Source of the DNA: Streptomyces sp. 1-11
GTDB taxonomy: Bacteria > Actinomycetota > Actinomycetes > Streptomycetales > Streptomycetaceae
Direction: 5' to 3'
NCBI RefSeq assembly: GCF_007176755.1
Contig: NZ_BJTV01000006.1
Coordinates: 62,001-126,000 of the forward strand
Length of the DNA: 64,000 bases
Positions within the stretch are counted from its first letter, which is position 1. Each line of letters opens with the position of its first letter. Of the stretch, positions 35,412-44,134 are shown in pieces. Position numbers and translations under genes: made by a program. The notes beneath the pieces are model-generated. The model had not been told where the DNA came from. It saw nothing but the letters and a program-made list of their open reading frames with translations, and did not search any database.

Positions 35412-36056
35412 ATGTCCCGGTTCTACGCGCGTCGACGACTGAGCATACTCACCGCCCTCAGCGGACTGGTAGCCTCCGTCGCCCTCTTCAACGCGCCGAG
35501 CGCCTCCGCCGCCCTGCCCACCCCGGTCAGCGGCGCCACCGCCCGCAGCTACCTCTCCCAGCTCACCGTGGCCACCGAGAACCGCACCGGCTACAGCCGC
35601 GACCTGTTCCCGCACTGGATCACCATCAGCGGCGCCTGCAACACCCGCGAGACGGTCCTGAAGCGGGACGGCTCGAACGTCGTCACCGACTCCTCCTGCG
35701 CCGCCACCAGCGGAAGCTGGTACTCCGAGTACGACGGCGCCACCTGGACCGCCGCCTCCGACCTCGACATCGACCACCTCGTGCCGCTGGCCGAGGCCTG
35801 GGACTCCGGCGCGAGCAAGTGGACCACCGCCCAGCGGCAGGCCTTCGCCAACGACCTGACCCGTCCGCAGCTCATCGCCGTCACCGACAACGTCAACCAG
35901 GCCAAGGGCGACCAGGACCCGGCCACCTGGATGCCGTCCCGCACCGCCTACCGCTGCACGTACGTCCGCGCCTGGGTGCAGGTGAAGTACTACTACAACC
36001 TGTCGGTCGACTCGGCGGAGAAGACCGCCCTGACGAACTACCTGGCGAGCTGCTGA
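35412..36056 (+). CDS. Secreted HNH nuclease (DUF1524/GmrSD C-terminal-like)
   Basis: A 214-residue exported nuclease. A Sec signal peptide (1-33, ASA-AL) precedes a domain with the HNH/beta-beta-alpha-metal motif: DIDHLVPLAEAWDSGA supplies the first His, PQLIAVTDNVNQAKGDQDP the Asn pair and WMPSRTAYRCTYV the end. Cysteines at about 76, 97, 181 and 214 may form two disulphides. This group degrades DNA outside the cell for nutrient recovery or competition. ATG at 35412 with AAGGGAG upstream. Preceded by a palindrome-bearing promoter; single gene. Confidence 0.88.
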   Translation: MSRFYARRRLSILTALSGLVASVALFNAPSASAALPTPVSGATARSYLSQLTVATENRTGYSRDLFPHWITISGACNTRETVLKRDGSNVVTDSSCAATSGSWYSEYDGATWTAASDLDIDHLVPLAEAWDSGASKWTTAQRQAFANDLTRPQLIAVTDNVNQAKGDQDPATWMPSRTAYRCTYVRAWVQVKYYYNLSVDSAEKTALTNYLASC

Positions 36057-36096
36057 CCGGACACCCGGCGAGCCGCTGACCACCGGCCCCCCACAC

Positions 36097-36132
36097 CCCT
36101 CCCCGGCGCCGCCGCCAGGCACCCGGGGAGGG
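36097..36132. terminator. Terminator between convergent nuclease and DedA genes
   Basis: Ten-base stem CCCTCCCCGG/CCGGGGAGGG, 16-base loop. Confidence 0.7.
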
Positions 36133-36175
36133 CGGCCGTACGCCGGGCGCGGGGCCTTCCGCCGGGGCACGGCCC

Positions 36176-36799
36176 CTACGCGCCGCCCCGCACCGGCCGC
36201 CGCCGGACCAGGAACCCGGCCGCCGCGCCCGCGCCGATCAGCGCGGCCACCGAGACACCGGTGGCCAGCCAGGTGGCGCCGAGCCAGCGGGCGCCGAAGT
36301 AGCCGAGGGCGACGCTGTAGGCGGCCCAGGACAGACCGGCCAGCGCGGACCAGGGGAGGAAGTCACGGGCCCGGCGGTGCGCCGCACCCGCGCAGAAGGA
36401 CACCACCGAGCGGCCGGCCGGCGCGAAGCGCGCCAGCACCACCAGGGCGCCGCCGCCCCGGGACAGCGCCTCGCCGAGACGTTCCTGCGCGACGGTCAGC
36501 CGGCGCGAGCGGCTTATCGCCCGGTCCAGGCGCTCTCCGCCCCGCCAGGCCAGCCGGTAGGCGGCGAGGTCACCGAGGAGCGAGGCCGTCGCGGCGGAGA
36601 GGATCAGGGCGAGGATGTCCGGCACCTCGTGCGGGACCCGCCCCGTCGCGGCGCCCGAGCCCGCCGCGGCCGCCGTGGCCGCCGTGATCACGAGGACACC
36701 GCTCGGCAGCACCGGCAGGAAGACGTCGAGCAGCACCGACAGGGCCACCGCGGCATAGATCCACGGGCCGGCGGCCAGCGACCCCAGGCTCTCCCACAC
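36176..36799 (-). CDS. DedA-family (VTT domain) membrane protein
   Basis: A 207-residue integral membrane protein. The DedA pattern is visible: LPVLPSGVLVITAA near the N-terminus, GDLAAYRLAWRGG, RFAPAGRSVVSFCAGAAH (the conserved F-x-P-x-x-R) and WSALAGLSWAAYSVALGYF. The family acts as lipid scramblases and affects membrane potential and undecaprenyl-phosphate recycling. GTG at 36799 has GGGGAG five bases upstream; longer frames lack a site. Single gene. Confidence 0.87.
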   Translation of the reverse strand: MWESLGSLAAGPWIYAAVALSVLLDVFLPVLPSGVLVITAATAAAAGSGAATGRVPHEVPDILALILSAATASLLGDLAAYRLAWRGGERLDRAISRSRRLTVAQERLGEALSRGGGALVVLARFAPAGRSVVSFCAGAAHRRARDFLPWSALAGLSWAAYSVALGYFGARWLGATWLATGVSVAALIGAGAAAGFLVRRRPVRGGA

Positions 36800-36940
36800 G
36801 ACTGCTCCCCGTCCCCCGTGACTCCCCCCGATGACAGCCATACAGCGTACGCGGCGGGTCTGACACGAGGCTGCCAGGGGGCGCACGGGATCGTCACCCG
36901 GTTTTCACGCCTTCACGCCCTTCACGCCGGCAAACCCGGC

Positions 36941-36977
36941 GGCGCCCCACCCCGCCGCGTCGGCGGAGTGGGGCGCC
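36941..36977 (-). terminator. Long hairpin terminator after the DoxX gene
   Basis: Ten-base outer stem GGCGCCCCAC/GTGGGGCGCC and six-base inner stem CCGCCG/CGGCGG with a triloop. Confidence 0.8.
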
Positions 36978-37027
36978 GTGGTCCAGTGCCCCGCCCGGAC
37001 GCCTCGAAGGGGCCCCGGGCGAGCCGG

Positions 37028-37483
37028 TCAGGCCGCTATCGGGGCCTGCTCGGCGGCCGGCTGCCGCGTGGCGGCCGTGCGCCGGGTGACCAGCCGGTCG
37101 AGGCCGAAGGCGCCGGAACCGGTGAAGACGAGCAGCAGGAACGACCAGCAGAACACGACGGACAGCTCGCCGCCGTTCTGGATGGGCCACAGGGCGGCCT
37201 GCTGGTGGACGTCGAAGTACGCGAACGCCATCGAGCCCGAGGCGACCAGCGCGGCGCCGCGGGTGCCGAGGCCGAGCAGGACGAGACCGCCGGCGACGAG
37301 CTGGATCACCGCCGCGTACCAGCCGGGCCAGGCGCCGGCCTCGATGGTCCCGCCGTGGGTGCCCATGGCGCCGCCGAGGACGCCGAAGAGCGAGGCGGCG
37401 CCGTGCACGGTGAACAACAGGCCGACGACCACGCGGAACAGTCCGAGGGCGTACGGCTGAGCGGAGTTGAGACGTGCGGACAT
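37028..37483 (-). CDS. DoxX-family membrane protein
   Basis: A 151-residue protein with four hydrophobic helices and DoxX signatures: LGLFRVVVGLLFTVHGAASLFGV, visible as LFRVVVGLLFTVHG, and LVAGGLVLLGLGTR, then WPIQNGGELSVVFCWSFLLL. DoxX/DoxD proteins are associated with thiosulphate or quinone redox chemistry and oxidative stress; the exact role here is unknown. ATG at 37483 with AGGAG nine bases upstream. A promoter with an overlapping palindrome lies at 37564-37593. Confidence 0.88.
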   Translation of the reverse strand: MSARLNSAQPYALGLFRVVVGLLFTVHGAASLFGVLGGAMGTHGGTIEAGAWPGWYAAVIQLVAGGLVLLGLGTRGAALVASGSMAFAYFDVHQQAALWPIQNGGELSVVFCWSFLLLVFTGSGAFGLDRLVTRRTAATRQPAAEQAPIAA

Positions 37484-37563
37484 GAAGGGGATCTCCTGTT
37501 CGGTTCTGTCGGGCCGGCCGGGGACGGGCCGGTCGTGGGGGCGGCGGTACCGAATGGAGACCC

Positions 37564-37593
37564 AGGTTAGGTGGACCTAATTGATGCTTGCAA
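37564..37593 (-). promoter_or_regulatory. Promoter and palindromic operator of the DoxX gene
   Basis: Minus strand TTGCAA (37593-37588), 18 bases, TAACCT (37569-37564). The perfect palindrome TTAGGTGGACCTAA (37567-37580) overlaps the -10, so a bound repressor would block transcription. It resembles half of a DtxR iron box but with a 2-base centre. Confidence 0.5.
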
Positions 37594-37904
37594 GTTCAAC
37601 ATTTAGCCACGGTTCAGTGCCACCACACGGCGCCTTCCCGGCCGTGGCCGCACGTGGCGGGGCCCTCGCCGCCGCGGCACGCCTCGAAAATGTGACCGGA
37701 TCCACTCGTTGCACATCTACCCACCGCCGTCACCCGGCCCGCACGGGCCACGGCAAACTCCGCACCAACTCCACTACAAGCAAAGCCATCTGACGACCTA
37801 TCAGACGAACCACCCATCCCCCCGCCCTCGACCCCGAAGCGGGCAGCACGACACACCCGAGCGGCCTCTCCCCCGCCACTCGGGTCACCCAGGAACGCGA
37901 GCGC
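37594..37904. other. Intergenic region, no gene seen
   Basis: About 310 bases with lower G/C than the surroundings and no open frame with normal codon bias; small frames on both strands lack ribosome-binding sites. Confidence 0.5.
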
Positions 37905-38138
37905 CTACTCCGCCGCCGTCCGCACGGCCCGCCCCCGCACCTCAAGCCCCCCGAGCAGCTCGGCCGTGGCCTCCGCCACGGCCTCCACCGCCCGCTCGAA
38001 CACCTCGCGGTTGTGAGCGGCGGGCGCCCGGAACCCCGAGACCTTCCGCACGTACTGAAGCGCGGCGGCGTGGATGTCGTCCTCGGTGGCCTCGTCGGGC
38101 AGCGCGGGCGGACGCAACGTCTTGATACTCCGGCACAT
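37905..38138 (-). CDS. DUF2277 family protein
   Basis: A 77-residue protein starting MCRSIKTLRPP, the invariant start of DUF2277, followed by AALQYVRKVSGFRAPAAHN and a C-terminal helix that ends TAELLGGLEV. The conserved Cys2, Arg and His could bind a metal or nucleic acid; function unknown. ATG at 38138 lacks a proper ribosome-binding site but has GAGACT six bases upstream, so leaderless initiation is likely. Confidence 0.88.
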   Translation of the reverse strand: MCRSIKTLRPPALPDEATEDDIHAAALQYVRKVSGFRAPAAHNREVFERAVEAVAEATAELLGGLEVRGRAVRTAAE

Positions 38139-38315
38139 GCCCCCAGTCTCACGCACCGCTCCCACCCCTGCGGGGATCACGCCGAAGGCGGCCACCGCCC
38201 CCCGGGGCCGACCCGCGGCGCGCATCGTCGGGAACCGCACGGCGACGGCCACCGAACCGATCACTCGTTCGACTGAACCTCACGAACGGCCTCGCAACTC
38301 AAAATCGAACAGGCG

Positions 38316-38321
38316 TACCAT
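38316..38321 (+). promoter_or_regulatory. -10 box of the 116-aa gene (leaderless)
   Basis: TACCAT six bases before GTG at 38328; CGCAAC 17 bases further upstream could be the -35. Confidence 0.5.
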
Positions 38322-38327
38322 CGCCGT

Positions 38328-38678
38328 GTGGGTACGTCCTATGAGTTTCCGAGTGATCTCCTCGCCGGCCAGGAAGAGCTGCACCAGGTACGGGCCGAGC
38401 TGTCGGCCCTGCTGAGGCGGCTCCCCTGGTCGGTCGAGCCGCTGGACGGCTTCAGCGACGACAACGGGTGGCGCAAGATCGAGCGGCCCGCGTCCCCCGG
38501 CTGGACGGAGGACGAACAGGCCGAGGTGGAGAAGCTGCGACGACGGGAGCACGAGCTCGCGGTGTTCGTCAGCACCCACCGCCACTGGGCAGAGCTCACC
38601 GGCCCGGACCGCGTGAACGCCCGCAGCGGGCTGAAGCACGCCCACGGGACACCCGAGAGTGCACGCACGGAAGGCTGA
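38328..38678 (+). CDS. Conserved hypothetical protein (116 aa)
   Basis: Begins MGTSYEFPSDLLAGQEEL and contains a charged helix (EDEQAEVEKLRRREHELAV) ending at WAELTGPDRVNARSGL. It is hydrophilic, Trp-containing and has no membrane segment. Good third-position G/C supports it as coding. I do not recognise its family. GTG at 38328 follows a -10 box by six bases with no ribosome-binding site. It ends before a bidirectional terminator shared with tRNA-Val. Confidence 0.75.
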   Translation: MGTSYEFPSDLLAGQEELHQVRAELSALLRRLPWSVEPLDGFSDDNGWRKIERPASPGWTEDEQAEVEKLRRREHELAVFVSTHRHWAELTGPDRVNARSGLKHAHGTPESARTEG

Positions 38679-38731
38679 GGCGCACGGCCGCGGCCCCGCC
38701 GGGCATACGTGCGCCGGGCCGACCACGCCCC

Positions 38732-38778
38732 GATGTGAGAAGGCCCAGCCCCCACGCGGGGCTGGGCCTTCTCACATC
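38732..38778. terminator. Perfect 21-bp inverted repeat, shared terminator
   Basis: Arms 38732-38752 and 38758-38778 are perfectly complementary around CACGC. It lies just after the tRNA-Val 3' end on the minus strand and after the 116-aa gene on the plus strand. Confidence 0.9.
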
Positions 38779-38781
38779 CAC

Positions 38782-38856
<75 letters not shown>

Positions 38857-38950
38857 GGGACAGGTCGACAGCCTACATTGTCCCGGCGGCGGCCCTGCAA
38901 GCCCGCGCGTGCGGGCGGGCAGCACGTAGCCGTTCCTCGAAGTTGAGCTG

Positions 38951-40570
38951 TCACGGCCCCTGTGGCCAGGGTGCATGCCCAACCGCGTGCCCCGAGCGGT
39001 CCTGGGCACGCTGGTCCCCCACGTTCGCTCCGTTCCCGGGCCGCACGGATCCTGTCCGGGGTCCGGGTGAACGGGGGCGGGGTCCCTCACGACTCCCGGG
39101 TTTCCCTCCCGCCTGGGCGGTCCGATGCCCCGCACGATCACTCCGGTCGTGCGGGGGCGGTGCCGTCCGTCGCCGGATCGGGTGCCCGAGAGCGCGCCGT
39201 CCGATCGCCACGGCCGCGGCGTCGTGACGAGTCGTCATACGAGTGGCCGTGGTGAGCGGCCGTTGCCAGTACCGGGCTCCCCATTTCGAGGTGTACGCCG
39301 GATCCACCGCCACGACCGCGACGTCGTGCTCGGCGGCCATGGACACCAGGCGTGCCCTGAGCCGCGCGGTCGGAAAGCGCGACACGAGACGGCGGAACCG
39401 CTTGTTCCGGCCGTACTGCTCCCGGCCGGCGCCGTCCTTGAAATGGAGGTTCTCGACCGCGATCGCCGCTGCTCCGGAGCGCCGGGTGAAGTGCAGCAAA
39501 CGGGTCAGGGCATGCCGGAGCTGAGCGTCCCGGTGCCCCGCGTCTCCCGACATGTCGTAGGCGAACCTGCGGGGTTCGCCCACCGGGTTGCCGTGCGCGT
39601 CGAGGTGCCACGCGGCCAGATGGTCGTCGTTCATGTCCACCGCGACCACACCACGGGCGAGGACCGCGGAGAGCGGCGGCGCCAGGACCGCCGCACGCTG
39701 CCACGAGGCGGTCAGGTACCAGCGGCCACGGGAGACGTCCAGGTGGACACGGTAGGCAACCGCGCGATGCGTGGTGATGCGGTCCCGCCACTCCTCCGCC
39801 CGGTGGGTGAACGCCACCGCGGCGTCCAGCACGTACCGTCCGCGCGGTGCGTTGGCCAGGCGGCTCAGCGCGGCAGGCAGCCGGATCGAGAGCTGCCCGG
39901 TCTCGGTGACGCGGATGGTCTCGTTGCCACAGCGTTTGCCGGACTCGCCGTCCGCCATGAGGAACATCCGGGCGGCACGCCATCGCTCGCGCCAGGCCGA
40001 CCGGGTCAGCCCCGACCGGTCCAGGTGGTGACGGAGACCGGCGAGCTTCCTGCCGCCGCGGACCACATGGACCCTGCCGTCCGCCCAGTCCTTCTCGAGG
40101 GCCCCGAGCCGGTCCCGGAGGACGCGCAGGCGGCGGGATTTCGCGTGCCACTCGGCACGGCCGGCGTAGCCGCGCACGACGCCGGTCTGCCTGTCGGCCT
40201 TGGCGCCCAGTGGCCGAGCCAGCCGGCTCTCGATCCGCTTGATCTGCCCCCGTAGCCAAGCCATCTCCTCGGCCTGCCCACGGCGGGCCAGCGCCCACTG
40301 GTCGTTCGTCGCCCTGGTGATGCCGCCCGCCCACCGTGCCGACGTCTCCGCAGTCAGCGCCCGCTTGCGCCCGGCCCAGCCGCCGCCGTCACGACCCGCT
40401 CCCTGACGTGACCTCGCCATGAGGTCCCGCGACGCCTGGGAACCGAGAAACTCGCCGACCTCGGTGAGTACCGTGGCGTCCGCCGGCGTCACCCGAAGTC
40501 GCGTCCGGATCGAAACGCCGGTGGGGCCGGGCACGACGAAGGGCTCCGTCAGCGCCCGCGACTCCCGCAC
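38951..40570 (-). CDS. TnpB-like RuvC nuclease (IS200/IS605 accessory-type), solitary
   Basis: A 539-residue protein. Residues 1-300 are helical and basic, with no clear motif. A RuvC-like core follows: D312 in GVVAVDMNDDHLA, E373 in AIAVENLHFKDG and D450 in TTRHDAAAVAIGRR match the TnpB catalytic triad, with the typical VDPAYTSKWGARYW before the third. The CxxC zinc ribbon of classic TnpB is absent. The last 90 residues are Arg/Pro/Gly-rich. GTG at 40570 has GGAGG upstream. No TnpA is nearby, so it is not a complete insertion sequence. It reads toward tRNA-Val 94 bases downstream. Proteins like this are annotated TnpB-related in many Streptomyces. Confidence 0.82.
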   Translation of the reverse strand: MRESRALTEPFVVPGPTGVSIRTRLRVTPADATVLTEVGEFLGSQASRDLMARSRQGAGRDGGGWAGRKRALTAETSARWAGGITRATNDQWALARRGQAEEMAWLRGQIKRIESRLARPLGAKADRQTGVVRGYAGRAEWHAKSRRLRVLRDRLGALEKDWADGRVHVVRGGRKLAGLRHHLDRSGLTRSAWRERWRAARMFLMADGESGKRCGNETIRVTETGQLSIRLPAALSRLANAPRGRYVLDAAVAFTHRAEEWRDRITTHRAVAYRVHLDVSRGRWYLTASWQRAAVLAPPLSAVLARGVVAVDMNDDHLAAWHLDAHGNPVGEPRRFAYDMSGDAGHRDAQLRHALTRLLHFTRRSGAAAIAVENLHFKDGAGREQYGRNKRFRRLVSRFPTARLRARLVSMAAEHDVAVVAVDPAYTSKWGARYWQRPLTTATRMTTRHDAAAVAIGRRALGHPIRRRTAPPPHDRSDRAGHRTAQAGGKPGSREGPRPRSPGPRTGSVRPGNGANVGDQRAQDRSGHAVGHAPWPQGP

Positions 40571-40765
40571 TCGCCCCTCCGATCGAAGAACCCGCCATCG
40601 GCATTAACGACGACCCTCCGGAAAGGTCACGCGTTCGAGGCGGGAACCCGTGTCCCTTCCCTGGAAAGTCACCGGGTGTGCGGCGAACTGATCGGCTCGT
40701 GTGTTCGTCTTCAACAGGTGGGAGAATGACAGCAGGCAGGGCGGATCACAGCACGGGAGAGGGAT

Positions 40766-42163
40766 GTGACGGCGACACCGGGCACGCCATCCACGCAGTC
40801 GTACCCGCCGTCGCCGACCGGACGGACCCGGCGTGGGTCCGGGGTGCGTGACGTCCTGACGCTGATGAGTGTGCCGGTGGTGGTCGCGCTCGTGCTGCCG
40901 GCCGCGTTCGCCGGGGGCGGCACCCGGCGGTGGTTCGGCGGGCGGGCGGAGAGTCAGCGGGCCGAGGCGCAGGCCGCGAAGGACGCCGCGGCGGCCGCGT
41001 TCTACGAACTGGACACCGCGCAGCGGGATCTGCGGATCTCGGTGGAGACCATCACGGCCGTCGACGACTCCCCCGCCGCCCGGCGCGCGGTCGCCGACTT
41101 CGCGGCGCTCGGCACGCGGATCGACGAGGTCAGTCAGCGGTACATCCAGGCCGTGGACGCCCATGACCTGGACCACGACGGTCTGGAGGCGGCCACGGCC
41201 GCCCGGGCGCGCAGCGAGCTGACCGCCGCCAAGGACGAGCTGGTCCGGGTCAAGCAGGAGCTGGACCGTTTCGGCAACTCGCTGGGGCCGCTGCTGGGCA
41301 AGGCCGAGACACAGCTCGCCCGGCTCGCCCCGGCCGTGGAGCGGGCCCGGCAGGCGCTGCTGGGCGCGAGCAACGCGCTGGACGCCGTGCGTGAGAAGGG
41401 GCTGGGGGCGGATGATCTCGCCGCCCGGCTGGCCGCGCTGTCGCCCGAGCTGACGAGGCTGAACCAGGGCGCCGGGCAGCACGGGGTGGCGCAGACGCTG
41501 GAGCGGGCCGAGCGGGTGCAGCGGGAGGCCGCCGCGATCCGGGCCGAGGCCGAGCGGCTGCCGGAGCGGGCGGCGGAGATCGATCACCGGCTGGTGAGCC
41601 TGCGCACCCGCGCGCAGGCGCTGACCACGCGGGCCGGGCAGGTCGATCCGGTGCTGAGCGAGCTGCGGCGGCGGTTCGCGGCCGCGTGCTGGCAGGACCT
41701 GCAGCAGGTGCCTGCGCAGGCCGAGCAGAACGTGCGGCAGGCCGAGCTGAAGCTGCGCGAGGCGCAGGCGGCGCGGGAGGCGCAGCGGTGGCCGGACGCC
41801 ACGTCGCTGCTGTCGACGGTGCGGGCGCTGCTGAACAGCACCGACGAGGCCGTGTCGGCCGCGGGTGACCGGCTGGCCCGGCTGAACGCCGTGCAGAAGG
41901 ATCCGCAGGCGGAGATCGAGCGGACCCGGTTCGCGATCCGGGACGCCCAGCGGCTGGCCATGACGGGGCGTACGACGCCGGATCCGCGGCATGCGCGCCC
42001 GCTGGACGACGCGGTGGGCCGGCTGGAGCGGGCGGTCGGGTCGCTTGAGGGCCGGCATCCCGACTACTGGCACTTCCTGACGGAGACGGAGGCGGTGCGG
42101 CAGACGGTGGCCGGCGTGGTGTCGCGGATCCGCGATGAGCGCGGGGGCGGCGCGGCCCACTGA
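40766..42163 (+). CDS. Membrane-anchored coiled-coil protein
   Basis: A 465-residue protein. After a Pro/Thr-rich cytoplasmic start, one hydrophobic segment (about 28-50, LTLMSVPVVVALVLPAAFAGG) leads to some 400 residues of helices dominated by A, E, R, L and Q, with heptads such as ELTAAKDELVRVKQELDRF and AERVQREAAAIRAEAERL. It resembles spectrin-like or EzrA-like scaffolds but without specific motifs. GTG at 40766 with GGGAGAGGG upstream. Position near the Ter cluster is suggestive only. Function unknown. Confidence 0.8.
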   Translation: MTATPGTPSTQSYPPSPTGRTRRGSGVRDVLTLMSVPVVVALVLPAAFAGGGTRRWFGGRAESQRAEAQAAKDAAAAAFYELDTAQRDLRISVETITAVDDSPAARRAVADFAALGTRIDEVSQRYIQAVDAHDLDHDGLEAATAARARSELTAAKDELVRVKQELDRFGNSLGPLLGKAETQLARLAPAVERARQALLGASNALDAVREKGLGADDLAARLAALSPELTRLNQGAGQHGVAQTLERAERVQREAAAIRAEAERLPERAAEIDHRLVSLRTRAQALTTRAGQVDPVLSELRRRFAAACWQDLQQVPAQAEQNVRQAELKLREAQAAREAQRWPDATSLLSTVRALLNSTDEAVSAAGDRLARLNAVQKDPQAEIERTRFAIRDAQRLAMTGRTTPDPRHARPLDDAVGRLERAVGSLEGRHPDYWHFLTETEAVRQTVAGVVSRIRDERGGGAAH

Positions 42164-42372
42164 GCCGCTGCGGGGCGCGTGCCGGTCACGGGGGTGCCCC
42201 GCCGAAGGGGCGGGCTCCGGTTACGCCCGGCGCCGCTGTGCCGGGGCGTGTCGAGCCGTCGTACCCGCGGGGCCCGGGGATGTGCTGATCCGTTTGTGGT
42301 GGCGGTTCGGGGTGGGGTGGCGGATGCTGGATGGACGGATGGCCTCCGCTAGCGCCCGGAGGAGGCGGACAC

Positions 42373-42978
42373 ATGGCCACACACCCAGTGCACACGAGGC
42401 CTCGACGGCAGATCCGGTTCGACGAGCACTTGCCCGTCGACCACCGCCTGAACACGGTCTACCGCGTCGGAGCGGGCCTGATCGGCGCGTTCCTGCTCGC
42501 CTTCGGCATCCTGGGGGTGATGGACGAGATCGGCTTCTTCAGCACCGGCGGTGACCGGGTCATCGGGCTGAACACCAACGGCACGCTGAGTGTGCTGTCC
42601 ATCGTGGTCGGGGTGATCCTGCTGGCCGGCATGGTGATCGGCGGGAACGTGGCGTCCACGCTGAACATGGTGTTCGGGGTGCTGTTCCTGCTGAACGGCT
42701 TCCTGAACCTCGGTCTGCTGGACGGCGACTACAACTTCCTGGCGTTCAAGATCCAGAACGTGCTCTTCAGTTTCGTCGTGGGCCTGCTGCTGATGACCTT
42801 CGGCATGTACGGCAGAGTCGGCTCGACCCTGCCGCCCGACAATCCGTACTACCGGGCCCGTCACCCCGATCCGGCGACGGAGCCTCCTGGGCGTGAGCAC
42901 GCGACCGGCACCCCGCCGGTGACGATGCCGCTGCCGGGCAAGGAGAAGGACCGGCCGGACCGCCCCGGCCTGGGGTGA
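42373..42978 (+). CDS. DUF4383 membrane protein
   Basis: A 201-residue protein with four hydrophobic helices (about 28-155): YRVGAGLIGAFLLAFGILG, then LSVLSIVVGVILLAGMVIGG, STLNMVFGVLFLLNGFLNLGLL and the VLFSFVVGLLLMTFGMYG. The NxVxG helix pattern matches DUF4383. The hydrophilic tail is Pro-rich. ATG at 42373 with GGAGGAGG nine bases upstream. Function unknown. Confidence 0.85.
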   Translation: MATHPVHTRPRRQIRFDEHLPVDHRLNTVYRVGAGLIGAFLLAFGILGVMDEIGFFSTGGDRVIGLNTNGTLSVLSIVVGVILLAGMVIGGNVASTLNMVFGVLFLLNGFLNLGLLDGDYNFLAFKIQNVLFSFVVGLLLMTFGMYGRVGSTLPPDNPYYRARHPDPATEPPGREHATGTPPVTMPLPGKEKDRPDRPGLG

Positions 42979-43047
42979 GTCCGGACCGCCCGGCCTGGGG
43001 CGAGTCCGGACCGCCGCGGCCCGGGGTGAGTCCGGGCCGGTGCCGGT

Positions 43048-43053
43048 TACTCT
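43048..43053 (+). promoter_or_regulatory. -10 box of FmdB-like gene (leaderless)
   Basis: TACTCT, six bases, ATG; no ribosome-binding site. Confidence 0.5.
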
Positions 43054-43059
43054 GGGCGC

Positions 43060-43278
43060 ATGCCTCGCTATGAGTACCGCTGCCGTACCTGCGGCGACAC
43101 TTTCGAACTGAGCCGTCCGATGGCGGAGTCCGCCGCCCCCGCCGCCTGCCCCGCGGGCCATGACGACACGGTGAAGCTGCTGTCGACGGTGGCCGTCGGC
43201 GGCACGGCCGGCGCTCCGGCCGCGGCGCCGAACGCGGGTGGTGGCGGCGGGTGCTGCGGTGGGGGCTGCTGCGGCTGA
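43060..43278 (+). CDS. FmdB-type zinc-ribbon protein
   Basis: A 72-residue protein with the FmdB/CxxC_CxxC_SSSS start MPRYEYRCRTCGDTFE. The second pair is degenerate: ACPAGHDD supplies one Cys and a His. The C-terminus is GGGGGCCGGGCCG, typical of the family. Probably a regulatory or structural zinc/metal-binding protein; function unknown. Leaderless start inferred. Ends 26 bases before the convergent HAD gene. Confidence 0.88.
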   Translation: MPRYEYRCRTCGDTFELSRPMAESAAPAACPAGHDDTVKLLSTVAVGGTAGAPAAAPNAGGGGGCCGGGCCG

Positions 43279-43303
43279 TCAGCGAGCCGCCCCTGCCCTG
43301 GGA

Positions 43304-44134
43304 TCAGCCGGCCGCGCCTGCCGTGGTCCCGCCGCGGGCGGCCCGCAGGAACTCCCGGGTGATCCGTTCGCCGGCCAGCACGCCCCGCTCGGGCAGGGCT
43401 GTGATGGCCGGTGCGGTCCACTGGGTGTCGGCCAGTTCGCCGTGTCCTGGCCGCCAGCCCCGGTCGGCGGCGAGGAGCAGGTCGGCGTCGAGGAGGGAGT
43501 CTCCGGCCGCCAGGGTCAGCTCCGCTCCGGTGCGCCGGGCGACCTCGCGCACGGCCGCGCTCTTGGTGAGCGGCTTGGGTACGGCGTAGAGCTTGCGGCC
43601 CTGGAGGGAGACCGTCCAGCCGCGGTTCTCCGCCCAGGCGGCCAGTTCCTTGACCCAGTCCTCGGGGAGCAGTTCGCGCTCGACGACGAGGTAGGCGAAG
43701 AGGTCCTCGGCGACGCGGTGCTTGCGTACCCAGACGGGGTCGGCGGTGCGCATCAGGTGTTCGCGGATCTCGTCCAGCGGTGCGCACTCGTCGGCGAGGC
43801 GGGCCAGTACGCGCGCGTGCCAGTCGTGGTCGGTGGCGCCGTCGACCAGCAGGTGTCCGCCGTTGGCGCAGATCGCGTAGGCCGGCTCGGGGCCGGGCAG
43901 GTTGATGCGCTGGTACTGCTTGCGGGTGCGGGTCGTGGTGGGCACGAAGACGGCCGCGTCGCCGAGGTCGGTGAGCAGTCGGGCGGCCGTCTCGGTCATG
44001 TAGGACAGCGGTCTGCTCTCGTGGACCTCCACGCAGAGCAGGCGTGGTGCGCGCGCGTCGGGCATGGTCAGGGCCAGGGCCGCGGCGGAGTAGATCAGTG
44101 TGCGGTCGAGGTCGCTCGCCACCAGTACCGGCAT
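43304..44134 (-). CDS. HAD phosphatase of the Ter biosynthetic module
   Basis: A 276-residue HAD hydrolase of Cof-type layout: nucleophile VLVASDLDRTLIYS (D8, D10), motif II VPTTTRT, Lys region PKPLTKSAAV and motif IV TLAAGDSLLDADLL. Large C2 cap between motifs II and III. In the Ter stress operons described by Anantharaman and colleagues, HAD enzymes of this sort are linked to phosphoribosyltransferases to make a predicted nucleoside-like product. The ATG at 44134 overlaps the fusion gene's stop by one base (TGATG), so it is coupled as the third gene. Confidence 0.87.
   Translation of the reverse strand: MPVLVASDLDRTLIYSAAALALTMPDARAPRLLCVEVHESRPLSYMTETAARLLTDLGDAAVFVPTTTRTRKQYQRINLPGPEPAYAICANGGHLLVDGATDHDWHARVLARLADECAPLDEIREHLMRTADPVWVRKHRVAEDLFAYLVVERELLPEDWVKELAAWAENRGWTVSLQGRKLYAVPKPLTKSAAVREVARRTGAELTLAAGDSLLDADLLLAADRGWRPGHGELADTQWTAPAITALPERGVLAGERITREFLRAARGGTTAGAAG

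Noticed and set aside
37567..37580. DtxR/DmdR iron box
   Set aside because: Arms fit but the centre is 2 instead of about 7 bases, so it is reported only as a palindrome.
37614..37856. Possible 80-residue minus-strand gene in the DoxX-DUF2277 gap
   Set aside because: Gly/Ser/Arg-rich without pattern and without a start signal.
38951..40765. Complete IS200/IS605 insertion sequence
   Set aside because: No TnpA gene, no clear end hairpins and no target duplication can be identified.
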